Of a stretch of DNA of 64,000 nucleotides, positions 33,001 through 46,400 are shown piece by piece. A program made the position numbers and the translations under genes. Each line of letters opens with the position of its first letter. Positions within the stretch are counted from its first letter, which is position 1. Origin of the DNA: Triglochin maritima (taxonomy: Eukaryota > Streptophyta > Magnoliopsida > Alismatales > Juncaginaceae). The notes below the pieces were generated by a model, which made no database searches, was not told where the DNA came from, and was given only the letters and a program-made list of their open reading frames with translations. Where the stretch lies: assembly GCA_963682175.1 (NCBI GenBank), contig OY821771.1, positions 38,212,201-38,276,200 on the forward strand, read 5' to 3'.

Positions 33001-33007
33001 ATATACA
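33000..33007 (+). promoter_or_regulatory. Candidate TATA box of the ALOG gene
   Basis: TATATACA lies about 610 bp upstream of the start codon, directly followed by an ACGTG core. The leader between contains short upstream frames at 33093-33134 (13 codons) and 33148-33165 (5 codons), which could dampen translation. A leader intron cannot be excluded. Confidence 0.35.
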
Positions 33008-33611
33008 CGTGAAGAAGAAGCACTTGGGCTTGTTATTTCCGCTCTTGGTCACCTCTGCAGCACCAGTTGCACTCACTGTTCCTTCTCCTTTTATGGCGTT
33101 CAAGGCAAGGAGGTGTCTACAGCAAAAAGCTTGAGCTTTTAGGCCTCATGGCTAGAAGGAAGTGAGTTATATCTATTCCATTTATGACCATCACTCCTGC
33201 TTTTGATGCTCCTTTCTCAGTCAAAATCTCCTTTGCAAGCATCCGCCTTTCTCATCATCAGATCTTTGCTCACCACTGTTCCTTCCTTCAGCTCTCACTC
33301 CTCTACTAGCTAGTTTTGGCAGTCTTTGCAGTCATCACCATAAACCCTAGCCAGATCACCATCCAAATTCTTAATTTCCAACCCAGATCTAAGTTATTAA
33401 TTTCTAGCTAGCACTGAACCCCTAAAGCATCTAGCTACTTAATTTTCTCATCTCAACATCAACCAATAGATGGATCTCTCTTAGTTTAATTTCTCCTACA
33501 ACAACCAAAAAAAAATATAAACCCCTAAGATCTCCTCAAGTAGGGTAATTCTAAAAATCCACATAAGATCTAGTCCAAAACACAACATATACTAGCCCTA
33601 ATAGACTCCCC

Positions 33612-34439
33612 ATGCATGTTCCCTCCAAAAACATAAGCGGCAACCAAATCCAATTACCCTCACAAATTGAAAGATCCTCCTCCGATTCGAACCCTGTCCG
33701 GACTGCTATGTCGAGCTACACTCCGTCGACATCCGACAGCTCTGGCAACGGCCGGCAGCCATCTCAGCAACACCCGCCTAGCCGGTACGAGTCGCAGAAG
33801 CGCCGCGACTGGAACACCTTCGGGCAATACCTAAAGAACCACCGTCCCCCGCTAGCCCTCTCGCGGTGCAGCGGGGCCCACGTGCTGGAGTTCCTCCGCT
33901 ACCTCGACCAGTTCGGAAAGACGAAAGTCCACACGTCGGGGTGCCCGTTCTTCGGGCAGCCGCACCCTCCGGCGCCCTGCCCGTGCCCGCTCCGGCAGGC
34001 CTGGGGCAGCCTGGACGCCTTGATAGGGCGTCTCCGGGCAGCCTTCGAGGAGAACGGTGGTCAGCCGGAGGCGAACCCGTTTGGCGCCCGGGCGGTGCGG
34101 CTCTACCTCAGGGAAGTCCGGGACGTCCAGTCCAAAGCCCGGGGGATCGCGTACGAGAAGAAGAAAAGAAAGAAAAACCCACAACAACACCAACCGGTAC
34201 AACAACCTCAGTCGCAATTGCAGCAGCAGCAGCAGCAGCAACAACAACAGCAAGTCGAGACGGTGCAACCGGAAGGGTTGGGATTGGGATGCCAAGTGCT
34301 TCATGGGCATGTGGTGTTTGGAGGTGGGAGTGGGGGTGGAGGGAGGAATAATATTAACATGGGGTTGTTTGGTGGGAGTGGTGGTGGAGATGAAGATCAC
34401 CAGAGGTTTCTGCTCTTCCAGCCTGGATCTCTTGGGTGA
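33612..34439 (+). CDS. LSH: ALOG-domain transcription factor (LIGHT-SENSITIVE SHORT HYPOCOTYLS family)
   Basis: 275 codons, intronless, ATG at 33612; an internal ATG at 33708 (residue 33) is an alternative start. Residues about 58-184 are a complete ALOG domain from [18 protein letters not shown] to [13 protein letters not shown]. It includes the zinc-ribbon insertion with H107, C111, C123 and C125, and four helices. KKKRKK at 183-188 is the nuclear localisation signal. The N-terminus is Ser/Gln-rich. The C-terminus has an 11-residue polyglutamine (204-214) and Gly-rich segments. ALOG proteins are plant-specific DNA-binding regulators of organ boundaries, inflorescence form and light-dependent hypocotyl growth. 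The ALOG core is markedly GC-rich against AT-rich flanks, as is usual for this family. It is the only clearly intact host gene here. The member (LSH1/3/6/10-like) cannot be fixed by eye. Confidence 0.95.
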   Translation: MHVPSKNISGNQIQLPSQIERSSSDSNPVRTAMSSYTPSTSDSSGNGRQPSQQHPPSRYESQKRRDWNTFGQYLKNHRPPLALSRCSGAHVLEFLRYLDQFGKTKVHTSGCPFFGQPHPPAPCPCPLRQAWGSLDALIGRLRAAFEENGGQPEANPFGARAVRLYLREVRDVQSKARGIAYEKKKRKKNPQQHQPVQQPQSQLQQQQQQQQQQQVETVQPEGLGLGCQVLHGHVVFGGGSGGGGRNNINMGLFGGSGGGDEDHQRFLLFQPGSLG

Positions 34440-36206
34440 TATTCGATCGGAGATGCGCGTACACAATTATGGATGGATGTTGCATGTGGTAAGATGGTTT
34501 AGGTAACCAATTTGCTTAGGTGTTTCCATGCATGCATGCATGTGTTTTTATATTTAGGTAATTAATTTGTGTTGAACTTGCTTAATTGGCCTTTGTGGTA
34601 CCTATCCTATATATATGGGATTATTATTAGTATTAGTATGTGTTTAAAGATTGGTGAATTTGGTTGTTTATTTCCTTTGTTTGTTTGGAATATTGGGGTG
34701 TTTGAGGGTTGATGGTTTGAAATGATAGTTATGTCAATTTGTAGTTCATAAAAATAAAAAAGTGATGTAGTACAATTATAGTTGGGTTGTGTAGGTGTGA
34801 TAGTGTTAGAGACTAAATGATGTGCATTATAAAGATGCAAGTTTCCTGCATTTTGAATTTTCTACTTTAATTGTCTCACTGTCACCAACCCATCTAACTG
34901 CTTCTGTTTACACACATGATAGAACTGTTTTAAGTCATGGGAAGCAGATTATGCTTGTGCTCTCTCACCTTCACATCCCTCGAAAAAGCATTCTCTTCTA
35001 GATTTTTGAACTTCGGTTAACTTCTTAAAGCACCAGCTGCTACAGACTACATATGATATGAACCAACTTTTTGAGAATGAGAATGTATTATACTGCAATT
35101 TCTTGCTGGGTGTTTTTTCAATTTAAAAAAGGATGCATTTTTGTTCATCTTCACCTATTCATCGGATTCTTCTTTTCTCGAACTCCCAAATCTCCAACAT
35201 ATTTGGTGAGACTACACTCCATTGTCTTCTATACATTTCTCCAATCATGTGGCTTTTGTTCTTTGTGTCATTTCTCCTACCATTGATTCGTTTCCTCATG
35301 ATCTTATCTGGTCATTTATGTATGTTCTTTTACAATCGAAGTTGCTTTTATTTTATGTGTGTTTTGAATCACTTTCCCGCATAGGCGTGGAGAGACGTTT
35401 TGATGCATATGATACGTAGGTTCCCATATCTTAATGTAATTGCTCCACTAATAAGATTTGTCCAATCATGCTGTCAATATCGAAAAGACAATATGCCAAC
35501 GTTAAAGTAAAAATTGTGTTCTCACTTTTGCGGAAAGGCTGATGTCCAAGCTACTCTATTCACCGTTACTTGCGAATAAACATCTTCTTAATGTTCAAAT
35601 TTAGCACTTAAAAGTTAAAACCAGCTTCTACCATTGGCGGAGTGTTTACTTTAGGATTTGTGCTTGAACAGGAATAATGGTTTCAGGGAAGTATCTCTTC
35701 TATGATGCTATTTCTAAGGGATTCAGTTTCTTTCTTAAATTGGACTTGGATCTGAAATTATAATCCAATTCGTCTATATTTTGAATTTGAACTAGTTAAT
35801 TATTTATTCTATATTTTTTGAAGTGGTTAAATAGGTTACTGTAATCCTAGGGATCATCTAACACAGACCCCTCGTAGTTGAGTTCCAAGATACGTCTTTA
35901 ACGCATTAGGTCAATTTATATTATTTTTGAGTTTCATTTAATCCCTACAGATCCAAAATTGTTTAGTAATTTAAAACTAAACGATCTTTTTGTAGGAAAG
36001 TGACATCTACTTTCACAACATTTCCTTTGAGAACAAATGATCTCTTGACGGATTATTACAAACAGAAGCACTTTTTAATTTTTGAGTGGATATCTTGTTA
36101 AATGAAAGAAAACATACCAAAAATTGCAGTTGCACGAATGGGTAGGCATTCGGAACTTGATAGTAGTAAATCATGTCTTTGAAAATTGCAAATTGTTTTT
36201 GCATCC
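34440..36206. other. ALOG 3' UTR and AT-rich intergenic DNA
   Basis: The 3' untranslated part probably ends within a few hundred bases; GCATGCATGCATG repeats at 34528-34542. No other gene or element recognised. Confidence 0.5.
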
Positions 36207-36975
36207 GTTTGGATAACTTGAGTTTTGAGGTTTAAAACTCAGAGTTTTGAGATAGGTTGCAAACCCTTAAAACTCCACATGACTTTCATACCCAAACCTC
36301 ATGTTTATCTGTTTAGGCTTTGAGTTTTGAAATATTAACTTTTGTTACCTCCTATGAAAACTCAAAACTTATATTTGGTACGTTGAAAGTTGTATTTTGA
36401 GTTAACAAATTCTCTTCCACATATGAAGAAAGAACTGTTATTGGTCTCACAGGTGTCATATTAATTAGACATGTCTACTTGTTATTTTTACGAATAAATA
36501 AATCAAAATAAATAAGTCATATTTATATGAAAATAAATCAAATAATAAAAAGAAAACAAAATCTAGAAAGTAATATCCATAAAAGTAAACAAAATAACCA
36601 CGTGAGTAGAAGCATCTAAGTAAGCCATATATATTACTTTTATTATTTACAACTAACATGTATCTGTACGAGCTATAAAAAATAAATTATAAAATCAAAA
36701 GTGAGCAAACCACTTTTGGGGAATATTGTAATGAAAAATGAGGATATAAAGTGAAAATAAGGAAGTTGATTGAGACAATTTGGGAATAAATCTTTGAGTT
36801 TTGAAAACACTGGTCTAGGTTGGTGACTTGGTGTTTTGCAAAACTCAACTTTCAAGTTAAAAAACAATTAAAAACTCATTTTTAGAAGAAAAAAATGTTT
36901 GGACGACAAAAATTGTGTTTTGAGGTTTACAAAACTCAAAAGTCATTCAAACCTCAAAATTCAGTTAATCCAAAC
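36207..36975. mobile_element. Small non-autonomous element with terminal inverted repeats
   Basis: The left end GTTTGGATAACTTGAGTTTTG (36207) mirrors the right end CAAAATTCAGTTAATCCAAAC (to 36975). Subterminal GAGTTTTGAGGTTT motifs recur inside in both orientations. No coding sequence. Superfamily unclear (hAT- or foldback-like); target duplications are not clean. Confidence 0.6.
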
Positions 36976-39509
36976 ACACCTTTGTTTGATGAATATTACA
37001 CCTAGTTATTACTAAATTGTGGTTAGCATGGAGAAAAAGGTTTATTATCAAAATTATAGCCTTATTGCATCAAGTTATATGTGTAATCTGAATGCTATAT
37101 ATTACAATTGATAGTCTTGTCTCATGTTTTTTGGGAAGACAAGAGGAAATACAAGTGCAACATGATATATAGCGCAAGAAGAGGGAATTGAATTAGCTGA
37201 ATTTAGAATCTCAGACCTATTTTACAAATAAGTATAACGTCGAACCCACTAGATTTTTTTTTACAACGATCTCCGGAAAAATGCTAACTAAATGCTCGCC
37301 ATGGTACTTAAATTATATTTTTGTAATTAGTTATATATCGAAGAAGGTTATACATAAAAGAGATCCAACCATCCAAGTTCCATCGTTCTTTAAAGTTAAA
37401 ACAACGCATTAAGTACATAAAATTGAATGCTAACTTCTTTTCTTAGAAGAGGACGTTAACATTACTCAAACGCCTCACTAAGAGGCTCTCTTGTCTATAG
37501 GGGTAAGGGAGAGGTCGGATATGTATTCATACTTCTATTGACGAACGAGGATGTCTCCAATTGCCCGTTAACGTGAAATGCAATTCATTTGTTTGCTATT
37601 CCATAATTTCCATAACGAACAAGGACAACCAATTATATGATCATTTTGATATATGCTATGATAATTCTAATAGCAAAAGTGAGTAATTTAATATCTGACT
37701 CATTAGAAATGGATCATTTTCAAAGAAGCGTCAATTTATAAGTCATTAATCACCATTCACACGTTAAAACATGCAGCTATTTAGCTGACCTTGACTTTTG
37801 AGTAACGGAGAAGCAACATGCAAACTTTGATTTCTATTTTCTTTTAAAAAAATGCCTAGGTACAAATTTACTTTAAACATCATTTTTCATTCATGGTCTA
37901 TATACAAATGGGGTGGTTGCCGCCCAAGGATAAAAGATTAGGAGGAAATCTATTGGAATCATTCATATGATTGCAACCAAGATATCCTAGCCCACCATGT
38001 CAACCAATTCCATCAATATAAATTAGTTAAAACTTTTCAACAATTAATACACATCACCCAAAACAAGAAGATCGATCTAGTCTACATATCTTTCAGCATT
38101 TCTTGGATTTTCATTCATACTCCTCAAGTGACGTCTGAAAGATCTTCTGCGTTGCCAAAACTGGAATCCTGCTCAATCATGCATGGACGGACTTAACCAC
38201 AATCGCAACCCCAAACAGATCAGAGCAACAACAAAACGGGGAAATATTGAAATTAGAGGTTGCAAAATTTGGAGGTGGAGTACTGGAGTGGGACTATTTA
38301 GTGATGTTTGGAGGTGTTGGCTGATTGGGTGGCAGTCAAATCAAGTCCACATCACCTGAGAAATCTCTGTAGACTAGACATGGCCCTAGATTTGATGTTT
38401 GATGTGATGGGTCAGATGGAGAAGTGGCAGTGAGCCAGTGAGGTGCCACCCCCACGTGTTTGGTCGTCTTCTTCTCTTGCTTTGTCTCCTCTAACGGACA
38501 AAAATTAATGCATGCCCTCCAAACTATCACTTCCAGCTAATTGAACTTTCATGTTCGTGTGAAATTACTAGCTTCACGATTCAAGATCAGGGTTTTTTTC
38601 ACCATTTTTGTTATGACCCAGAATTTCCAGTTAATTTGGTACAACTAGAGACTACGATTCTAAATTAAAAGTAATCCACGTTATTTTCACTAACCATATT
38701 CTACCGAAAGTCATCGAAAGTTCGAACTTGTGACATCATATGCGCAATAAAGCTCCCGTCTTAGGCCAATCAAGGAGTAAGTTAAGGAAACTTTGCACGG
38801 TCTGGACTGTGGAGTAGAAGTTAGGAGTAGGGAAACTTGATTGCTACTCAATCTATAATTTCCTAGTTATAAATTTCCGAGTTGCACTGCGAACAATAAT
38901 TGAAAATTGGTAAGGGATTTTATTGTAATTTATTTTTTATTTATAGTAAAGTTATATCACGAATTTATAGATTTATCCGTCACAATGTACTGTAGAAGTA
39001 GCTTGGTTGCAAATTTTTCAACCTCATGTGTTATTTATCTAATGCCATCCAACATATGTGTAAATTTTAGTAAAATCATTTAAACTCACGTAGCTCGTAA
39101 TTGAGTTGTGTAATGGTTATTCAAACTTATGTAGTGCGTTTCTGAGCTGTAAGAACATTTTCTTATAATATTTGAAAATTAATCCAAAACTTCAAGACTA
39201 AAAATATCCTAAGTTTTTCAATGACTAGAAGTGCCAGACAAAATCCCCCCAATGTTTTGTGCATAATGTACATCCATTTTTCATCAATGAGAAATTCAAA
39301 AGCAACCATCCAATTTGGAATAGGTTGGTCATATGTATAAACTGATCAAGTTTTATTGGAGAAAGTCTTCTACCAGATAGTCATTTATTTTGAGAACGCA
39401 TGAGTCCATATGCACAATGATTAGTTCGCATTTCCACACACTGTAAGGAGTTTGCCCCTTAAGACCCAAACCTGTGTTGCTACTCATATGTCTTCCATGT
39501 TGTATATAT
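36976..39509. other. Intergenic AT-rich sequence
   Basis: No coding signal or recognisable repeat. A CACGTG G-box occurs near 38454 but no gene follows it. Confidence 0.45.
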
Positions 39510-39595
39510 ACTACAACAATATAGGAATACACCGACGGTAGGTATCCGTCAGTGCATATCACCTTCCGTCAGGTAGCTTATTACCTACCTTTGAC
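39510..39595. mobile_element. Possible CACTA-type transposon end remnant
   Basis: ACTACAACAATATAGG followed by ACCGACGG, CCGTCAG, CCGTCAGG and TTTGACGGG subterminal words resembles the end of an En/Spm-type element. The terminal C is missing and no partner end was found. Confidence 0.4.
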
Positions 39596-41095
39596 GGGTG
39601 ATGTCCAACTTGGCAACTTGTGTGTGAATATATAATGTACATCAAAATTAGTAAAGCATCAACATTTAGACCACATTTATAATAACAAAAGTGTTGGTAT
39701 GTTCCTGTTGTGTTTAATTTGAATCTAATTTATCATGTAAATTAGGAAACTGATCAGAGGGTGCAAAGAACCAACTTTGATGACATGTTAATAGAACTCT
39801 ACTCCAACCTGGTGGGTCGATCCCACTTGCAATTCTAACAAAAGGCGTAGATTTGTATTTCTTAATGATGTATGACAATTGGCTGAATCATGTAAGACCA
39901 TTTCATCATACATGGCCAGAAGCATAACCAATTAACTTTGGTATAGGTATTATTTAACATCTAACAACAAATTCAAAGTACAGCGACGGGAACCATGCAT
40001 TTACACTTTTTTTAATACAACATGCATATTTGAAACACATTTCCGTGATTAACACAGACTACCAGAACAAACGTAATTGTGAATGTTGGAGGTGATGAAC
40101 AGATTTTAGGTTGGTGTGAGAATATTGTTTAAAGTATTACACAATATTCGCATCAGATTTGAAATCTCCATTAGTGTTATCTCCATCAGTGTAATCCCTA
40201 TATTTTATATATACATTAGTGGACTCCAACCCACTTGGACTCAATACTCATGTTGCCACGTATTAACTTGTATGTAAACACAATGTGTGGATATATAAGA
40301 TAAATGTTTAAGGATAATATATCAAATAGAGCAATATATCCAACGGTGAATTCAAAAAATATTTAGTCTACGTAGAATGGCACGTCATCGAAAATTTCCA
40401 AATTAAGTTCGGAGGTGAAAATGGATTTCAGTTCCGAGGTAGAATGGCACGTCATCTAATAATGTGTTTAGATTTAAACAGTGTATTTATAGGGTCAGAA
40501 TAGATTTCAGTTGAGGCTTTTAATTAGGAGTTAGGTTTTCTTGATTCACAAGCTCTTATTTGGATTTTGTGAAAGGTCGAGGTGTTTGTTAGGATCTGTA
40601 GGGTTGGAAGAAAGGTTTTTCTCGAAGAACAAATTAGGGTTTTGGGTTGGCTTTACATGGCGAAGGTGATTGGTTATGTTTTCTAGAAGTTAGGGTTTGG
40701 TTAAGGCTGAGTAACTACTTTTGGAATTTATTGATGAACTAGGATTTTGGTTGTTGACTTTGGATTTTAATTAAGAACTAATTGATTTGTAAGGTTTATC
40801 TAGTATTTTCGGTTGAGTTTAGTTACAGAGCTTAGTGTTTTTATTGTTTGTTTTGTGTTTTGAGTTCTTGGTTAATGATTTTAGTTTGTGTTTGTTTTAG
40901 AGTCGTTTATAGCTTTTTTTCTCATGCCACTATAAACAACTTCGTATTATTAAAATGCCCTTATTTCCGGCATATTACTCTAAAATATTTCAAATTGCTT
41001 GACGGCCATTACTTTTTTAGCTCATATCACCCCGTTAACTTTTTATTAACATCTGTTAACTAAATTACAACCTTATTTTATAGGAAAATAATTTG
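39596..41095. other. Intergenic AT-rich sequence
   Basis: A 20-bp word GTAGAATGGCACGTCATC occurs twice, near 40373 and 40440. Nothing else recognised. Confidence 0.4.
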
Positions 41096-42159
41096 TTGAC
41101 GTGGTGCGTCCGGGACGTCGTCTGACGTGGTCAATCCAGGCAGCAAAAACAAAAAATTAAGTAAATCACATATTATTTATTTATTTTGTGTTACATCACA
41201 CTCACATTAAACTATGCGACATTTGGTTAATTTCCACCATACATATCTCCTCAAACTTTCCATTATCCCCCAAAACTTCAGTTTCTCCATCATTTCTCCC
41301 GGTGGAATGCGAGATCGGTAAGAGGGATGCCGAGGGAGACGATCTTGATTTTTTGATGTTATTTTTGAAAGTTTGTTTCTTTATGGTGTTCTTGTTTAAA
41401 TGTGGTTTGTCTTTTATATTAATTTTTTTGGGTTTCTGATATATTTTCACGAAATTGGGTTTGATTTTGTGTTCTTGAAAAGGACAAACACATGTAATAA
41501 AAATGACAAACTCATACTTAAAAAGGACAAAACCTCGACATAAAAAGGACAACCCACCAATATATGGATTGACTCAAATGTTAAAAAGAACAAAACCGTA
41601 CTTAAAAAGGACAAACCACTACTTAAAAAAGACGAAAACCTCGACATAGAAAGTACAATCCACAAATATAAGAAGGACGGACCCAACTGTTAAAAATGAC
41701 AAAATCATACTTAAAAATGACAAATCACTACTTAAAAAGGACAAACCATTACTTAAAAATGACAAAACATCGACATAGAAAGAACAAACCGGTACTTAAA
41801 AAGGATAAACACATACTTAAAAAGGACAAACCATACATTAAAAAGGACAAACTCGTATGTTAAAAAGGATAATCGTAGATGTTAAAAATGTCAAACTTAT
41901 ATGTTTAAAATGACAAAACATGAACTCTTCATTTTACCTTTGTATCTGAAGATTGCACGGGGAAACCAAAGGTTGCGTTGGGAAAAGTAAAAGTTGCATG
42001 AGGAAACCAAACGTTGCAGTAAGAAAGTAATGTTGCATTGAGAAATTAAAGGTTGCATGTGACACAAACATGTTATTAAATTAATTTCTCGACTGATTGG
42101 ACTGTTGACTGAACTGACCACGTCAGGCACGTCCCAAACGCATGCGTCCATGTATCACG
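41096..42159. mobile_element. Inverted-repeat-bounded element containing a minisatellite
   Basis: The left arm GACGTGGTGCGTCCGGGACGT...TGACGTGGTCA (41098-41135) is mirrored by TGACCACGTCAGGCACGTCCC...GCGTCC (42115-42149) with mismatches. Between them is a tandem array (41470-41935). No coding region. A non-autonomous DNA transposon is likely but the superfamily is not clear. Confidence 0.55.
41470..41935. repeat. Minisatellite, unit about 20-22 bp
   Basis: More than 15 diverged copies of a unit close to ACTTAAAAAGGACAAACCAT. Spacing varies slightly between copies. Confidence 0.8.
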
Positions 42160-43450
42160 ACCCTTTTACAGGAAACAAGTCTAAACTCACAACAATAAGA
42201 CAACGTGCAATCAATTGAACCATCCATTCAGGGGTATTTAATAACTATTTAGTCACTATGTCATTAACTATTTTTTGATGATATAGAATTCACTAATACT
42301 AATCTTCAATAGAGGTATGGATTGATACCCTGAGGAAATGAAGCTTTCCCTCTCATGTTGAACCACGTCCTAGGAGGCTTGTATTTAGTGTTGTAAATGG
42401 ACAGTTCGTGAGCAGTTACAGTGATTACCTATGACTTTACTTGCCTAATTAAACGGTTTGCGGTTCGACTAGAAATTCATTTATTTTTACCTCTACTCAT
42501 GACCCTGCCCGTTTTATTTAATTAAATGATTTTGGGTGGTTATATGGTTAAAACTTAATGGATACCAAAATCGATATAAGAATTAGGTAAATTGTTAAAT
42601 GGATAAAAAATTTGTCAAATGAATAAACATATAACAAACTAAACATATAATACTTACAATATTTAACATCAAATATTCATAAATTTATAATCAAAACCTC
42701 CAAAAATTCATAATCTTTGAATTTTGGGGGTATCTTTGAAAATAATAATACAAACAACTATATATAGTATATATAACAAAATATTATATATATTCATTAT
42801 GTTTCGCAATATTCTTACCCATCTATTCATTAAATGATTATGATTTTCACAATCTTTATCCGCTTATTTATTAAACGGTTATGATTTTTACAACTGTGAT
42901 CCTAATTCTCGTTTAGTTAGGACGGTTAAATGGTTTTGACTATATCCATTTACAAATTTACTTGTATTATTATTATTATTATTATATGATCCAGAATTCT
43001 TGAACATTTATCCACGGCTGAAGTGTTATTCAGGGGGCTAAGAGACGGAACATGTTAAGTTCAGAATGATGTTTAACTTTCACGACGAGGGTATTGTGAG
43101 TCTTTATGTATGTGGCACACGAAGAAGATGGTTCGTAATCTAGCAGATGGACTGAAGTTCAAGATCAAGATGTCAGATGACGTCAGTAATCTGCTCCGAA
43201 ACACAAGTCCGCAGGTGGCGGATCTTGGGCCGGTAAGACCGCAGAGTCATGGGACCCATTTGGACTTTTGTCGTCCCACTTCGGAAACAGACGTTTCTTT
43301 TTCATTAATTCCTAATGTACCCTTTTGTCCCCTCTTAATTATTGGATTGGACCCTGTTTTTGGAGAGAGGTTTATGTTTCACACAGAAACATTTGTTTTG
43401 TAGTTAGATTTTGAAAGGTTTAAACTTTGAATTGCTAATTTCGTGTAGGC
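42160..43450. other. Intergenic sequence with small local duplications
   Basis: An imperfect tandem pair of about 45 bp (ATTAAATGATTATGATTTTC / ATTAAACGGTTATGATTTTT) lies at 42825-42895. A moderately GC-rich stretch at 43110-43300 reads open for 97 codons on plus but matches nothing I know. Confidence 0.4.
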
Positions 43451-46400
43451 ATTTATTTTAGATGTTATCACGAGTAGGGTGCAACTTGGATAATTTGACT
43501 CAGATACCTAGTATATATCGGAATTCGAATTTCATAATCCATTATCAAATTCAAATTTAAATCCGAAATCAGTAAAACTATTTGAATCTTCAAATTTTTT
43601 GAATACTAATTGGTATTCAGATATTATCCGAAATTAAATAGTTATGTATATTGTAATTAATTTTCGAATACTAATGTATGTATTTGGCCATGTTCCAAAT
43701 AATTCGGATAATTCGAATTTGAAATACATTATATCCAAATTGTATCCGAATTCTAATTTTTAAACCAAATCTGTATCCGAAATTAAATTGGTAATATGGA
43801 ACTTACCAAATACCAACTAAATAAAAAAATTTGAATCGAATACTCATATAGTTTGGAAACATTTGCACCTCTAATCACGAGAATCATTTACTATATTTAG
43901 TCCAAATGTATCTCGATCAACAAGGATGGAGACTAGAGAGGAGATCAGAGGAAAAACGATATATCTTTACTTTTTATTTGGATAAAACACCTTAATTACG
44001 TGGATCACGGAATTTGATTTATTAGCCATGAGTTCATTGTCACACACGTGAACATAAAAAATTGACTGATTGTGACACGTGGACTACTTTTCGCAAAGGT
44101 AAATTAAATGATTGTGATTTCTAATTTGTAATTATGATCGAATAATCATATTATTTCCCACCATATTGGACTTTCTGATTTACAGAAGAATATTGCACAA
44201 GTTTTCTCCCAATGTGGAATCATAATATGATGCGAATATTGTGTTGAAGGATGAATGATGTTTGTAGTGCCCTACTTTCCCATATATTGGACATCCAGAC
44301 AGATTCAAAATATCACGTTGACTCCAATCACAAACTAAAAAACGCTAGTCTCATTTTACTTCAAAAAATAATATTTTCTTAAATGCTTTTGTCTCAGACA
44401 AACATAAACTCATACATTTCAGAAAGAAAATATTGCTCTACCAAAAGGCTAGCATCAAAGGAATAAATACTACATTATACCTCAATTCTATACCTGAAGG
44501 GATAACTAAATCAAGAAGTCCATTAGTTTATTAAGTATGATAGCTTGATCTAATACAAGTACAATTAGTTTCTACTAGATATAAATTAATTACGGCTTCT
44601 CAATATAATTTCGCTCTAACATATGTTTATTTAAATTTAAATTCATGTCCTGACCACATTTATCTCAAAGAAATAAAAATTTGAGTACAAGAAATTTCTT
44701 CCTGTTGAAGCCAGATTGCGAATTTACAAGTACCCTAATTAGTTCGATAATAATTAATCATATTGAAACATGTAAGAGAGGAAATAGCCGCAAAATGTAT
44801 GAAATAGTTATCAACAAATAGAATGGGAAACAGGGAAGGGAACAAATTTGCATGCTAGATCCTACTAACTACCCTTTTAAAGAAAATACTAGAATTATGA
44901 CCGAAAAGAACAGTTCAGTGGCATCATATCAGAAGTAATGATGAAAATAATAAAAAAATGCTAATGCACAAGCTTGAAGAGCAAAATGAGATGGGAGAGC
45001 ATAACAGCATCTTATCTGAAATAGTTACTGACAAGGAAAGCATTTGTTCTTAGCCATCCATGGTTTTTCATCATTCTTGGTGCCATTCATCGACATAATT
45101 GCCATATCTTTGTTAAGATCACCTTAGATATAGCATCAGTGCAGTCATTCAGGAATTTCAACTTCATGAATTATATGAAACTTTATTCGAACTGAGTTGA
45201 AGTTGACATTTATGCACTTCATGAACATTAGCCAAGAACAACTTGTAAGGGATTAATGACAACTCAAAGTGAAAAAGTTTACAAACAAATGCATGTCGTT
45301 CCCAAAATCATCCAACTTATCTTGCTTTTATATAGCGCACAAAGGCACTATCAACAACCATGCATTGTCATATCTAGGCTATGCATAGGATGTCGACATT
45401 TGTTCAGAATGCTCTCTTACGTAGAAAATTTGAAGGCATTCTTATGAGCTGATAAGATCGTAACTCAGTCCGGCCGCTCAATACTAATTGGTTTTTAGTT
45501 GGAAAGACGCACTTTAATATCATATCGAAACAAAATGGTCTAGTGACCAATTTGACACAACAAATTGTCTACGAATTTTACACAAGCTGAACGAACGTCG
45601 ATGGGGACGGTGGGGATCGGAATAGTCACACATTGAGATTGATGAAGACAATGGAAACAGGAAACTTTATAAGCATACAGAAAACATTTTCATTGCAATA
45701 ATGATGTGCATTTAGATAACCTGAAGAAAGATGTGATATACTATATGTGCAAGTTGCATAACCCTGACAAAGTAGATAGTGTTCTAGAAAGTCTCCTAGA
45801 AATAGGATTTCTTATTAAAGCAATAAATCTTGGTAGTTAGATGTAAGGTTGAGGTTACCTTGCTTTCCATCACTTCTCACACCTTTGTTTTCTTCTCTTT
45901 TTGACATGGTTGGCTGCCACTGTCAACAGGGGAAAAATGCAAAAGAATCAGAGAAAAGATTTAGCACTTTCCATCGCTTTCAATCCAATACCACACAAAA
46001 TAAAGAAAGCTGACGAAAATATTAGACATGGTTGGTTGTAAGTTATTTTTTCCTAAAAAAAGATGTGATGCCTAAGAAATCTGTTCCCAAGATGGAGAAT
46101 TGACCTGTAAGAAGTAGGGGTCCTAGGCTTCCTAACTCCCTTGCTATCCTAACCCTCCATGATTATGATAGATTGCTAGATTCCAAATAACGTAAACATT
46201 TGGATGGGATTCTTGGCATTGTCCTTACCAAAAAAAAACTAGCACTTTTGGGGGGGCATAAATACACAAAGCAACCCCAAAACACATGGTAGGTGAGGTG
46301 TTAGTAGCTAATTATGAAAATTGGAAGAAGTGGGACACTTGATCTCACTGACAGGGGAATACTATAATACGATATGCTTTTTATAGATGATTAATTACTA

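Noticed and set aside
33852..34466. 204-codon minus-strand frame and two plus-strand frames overlapping ALOG
   Set aside because: Shadows caused by high GC in the ALOG core; only the 33612 frame carries the domain.
43110..43403. 97-codon plus-strand frame
   Set aside because: No recognised motif and no supporting splice or family signal; could not be called a gene.
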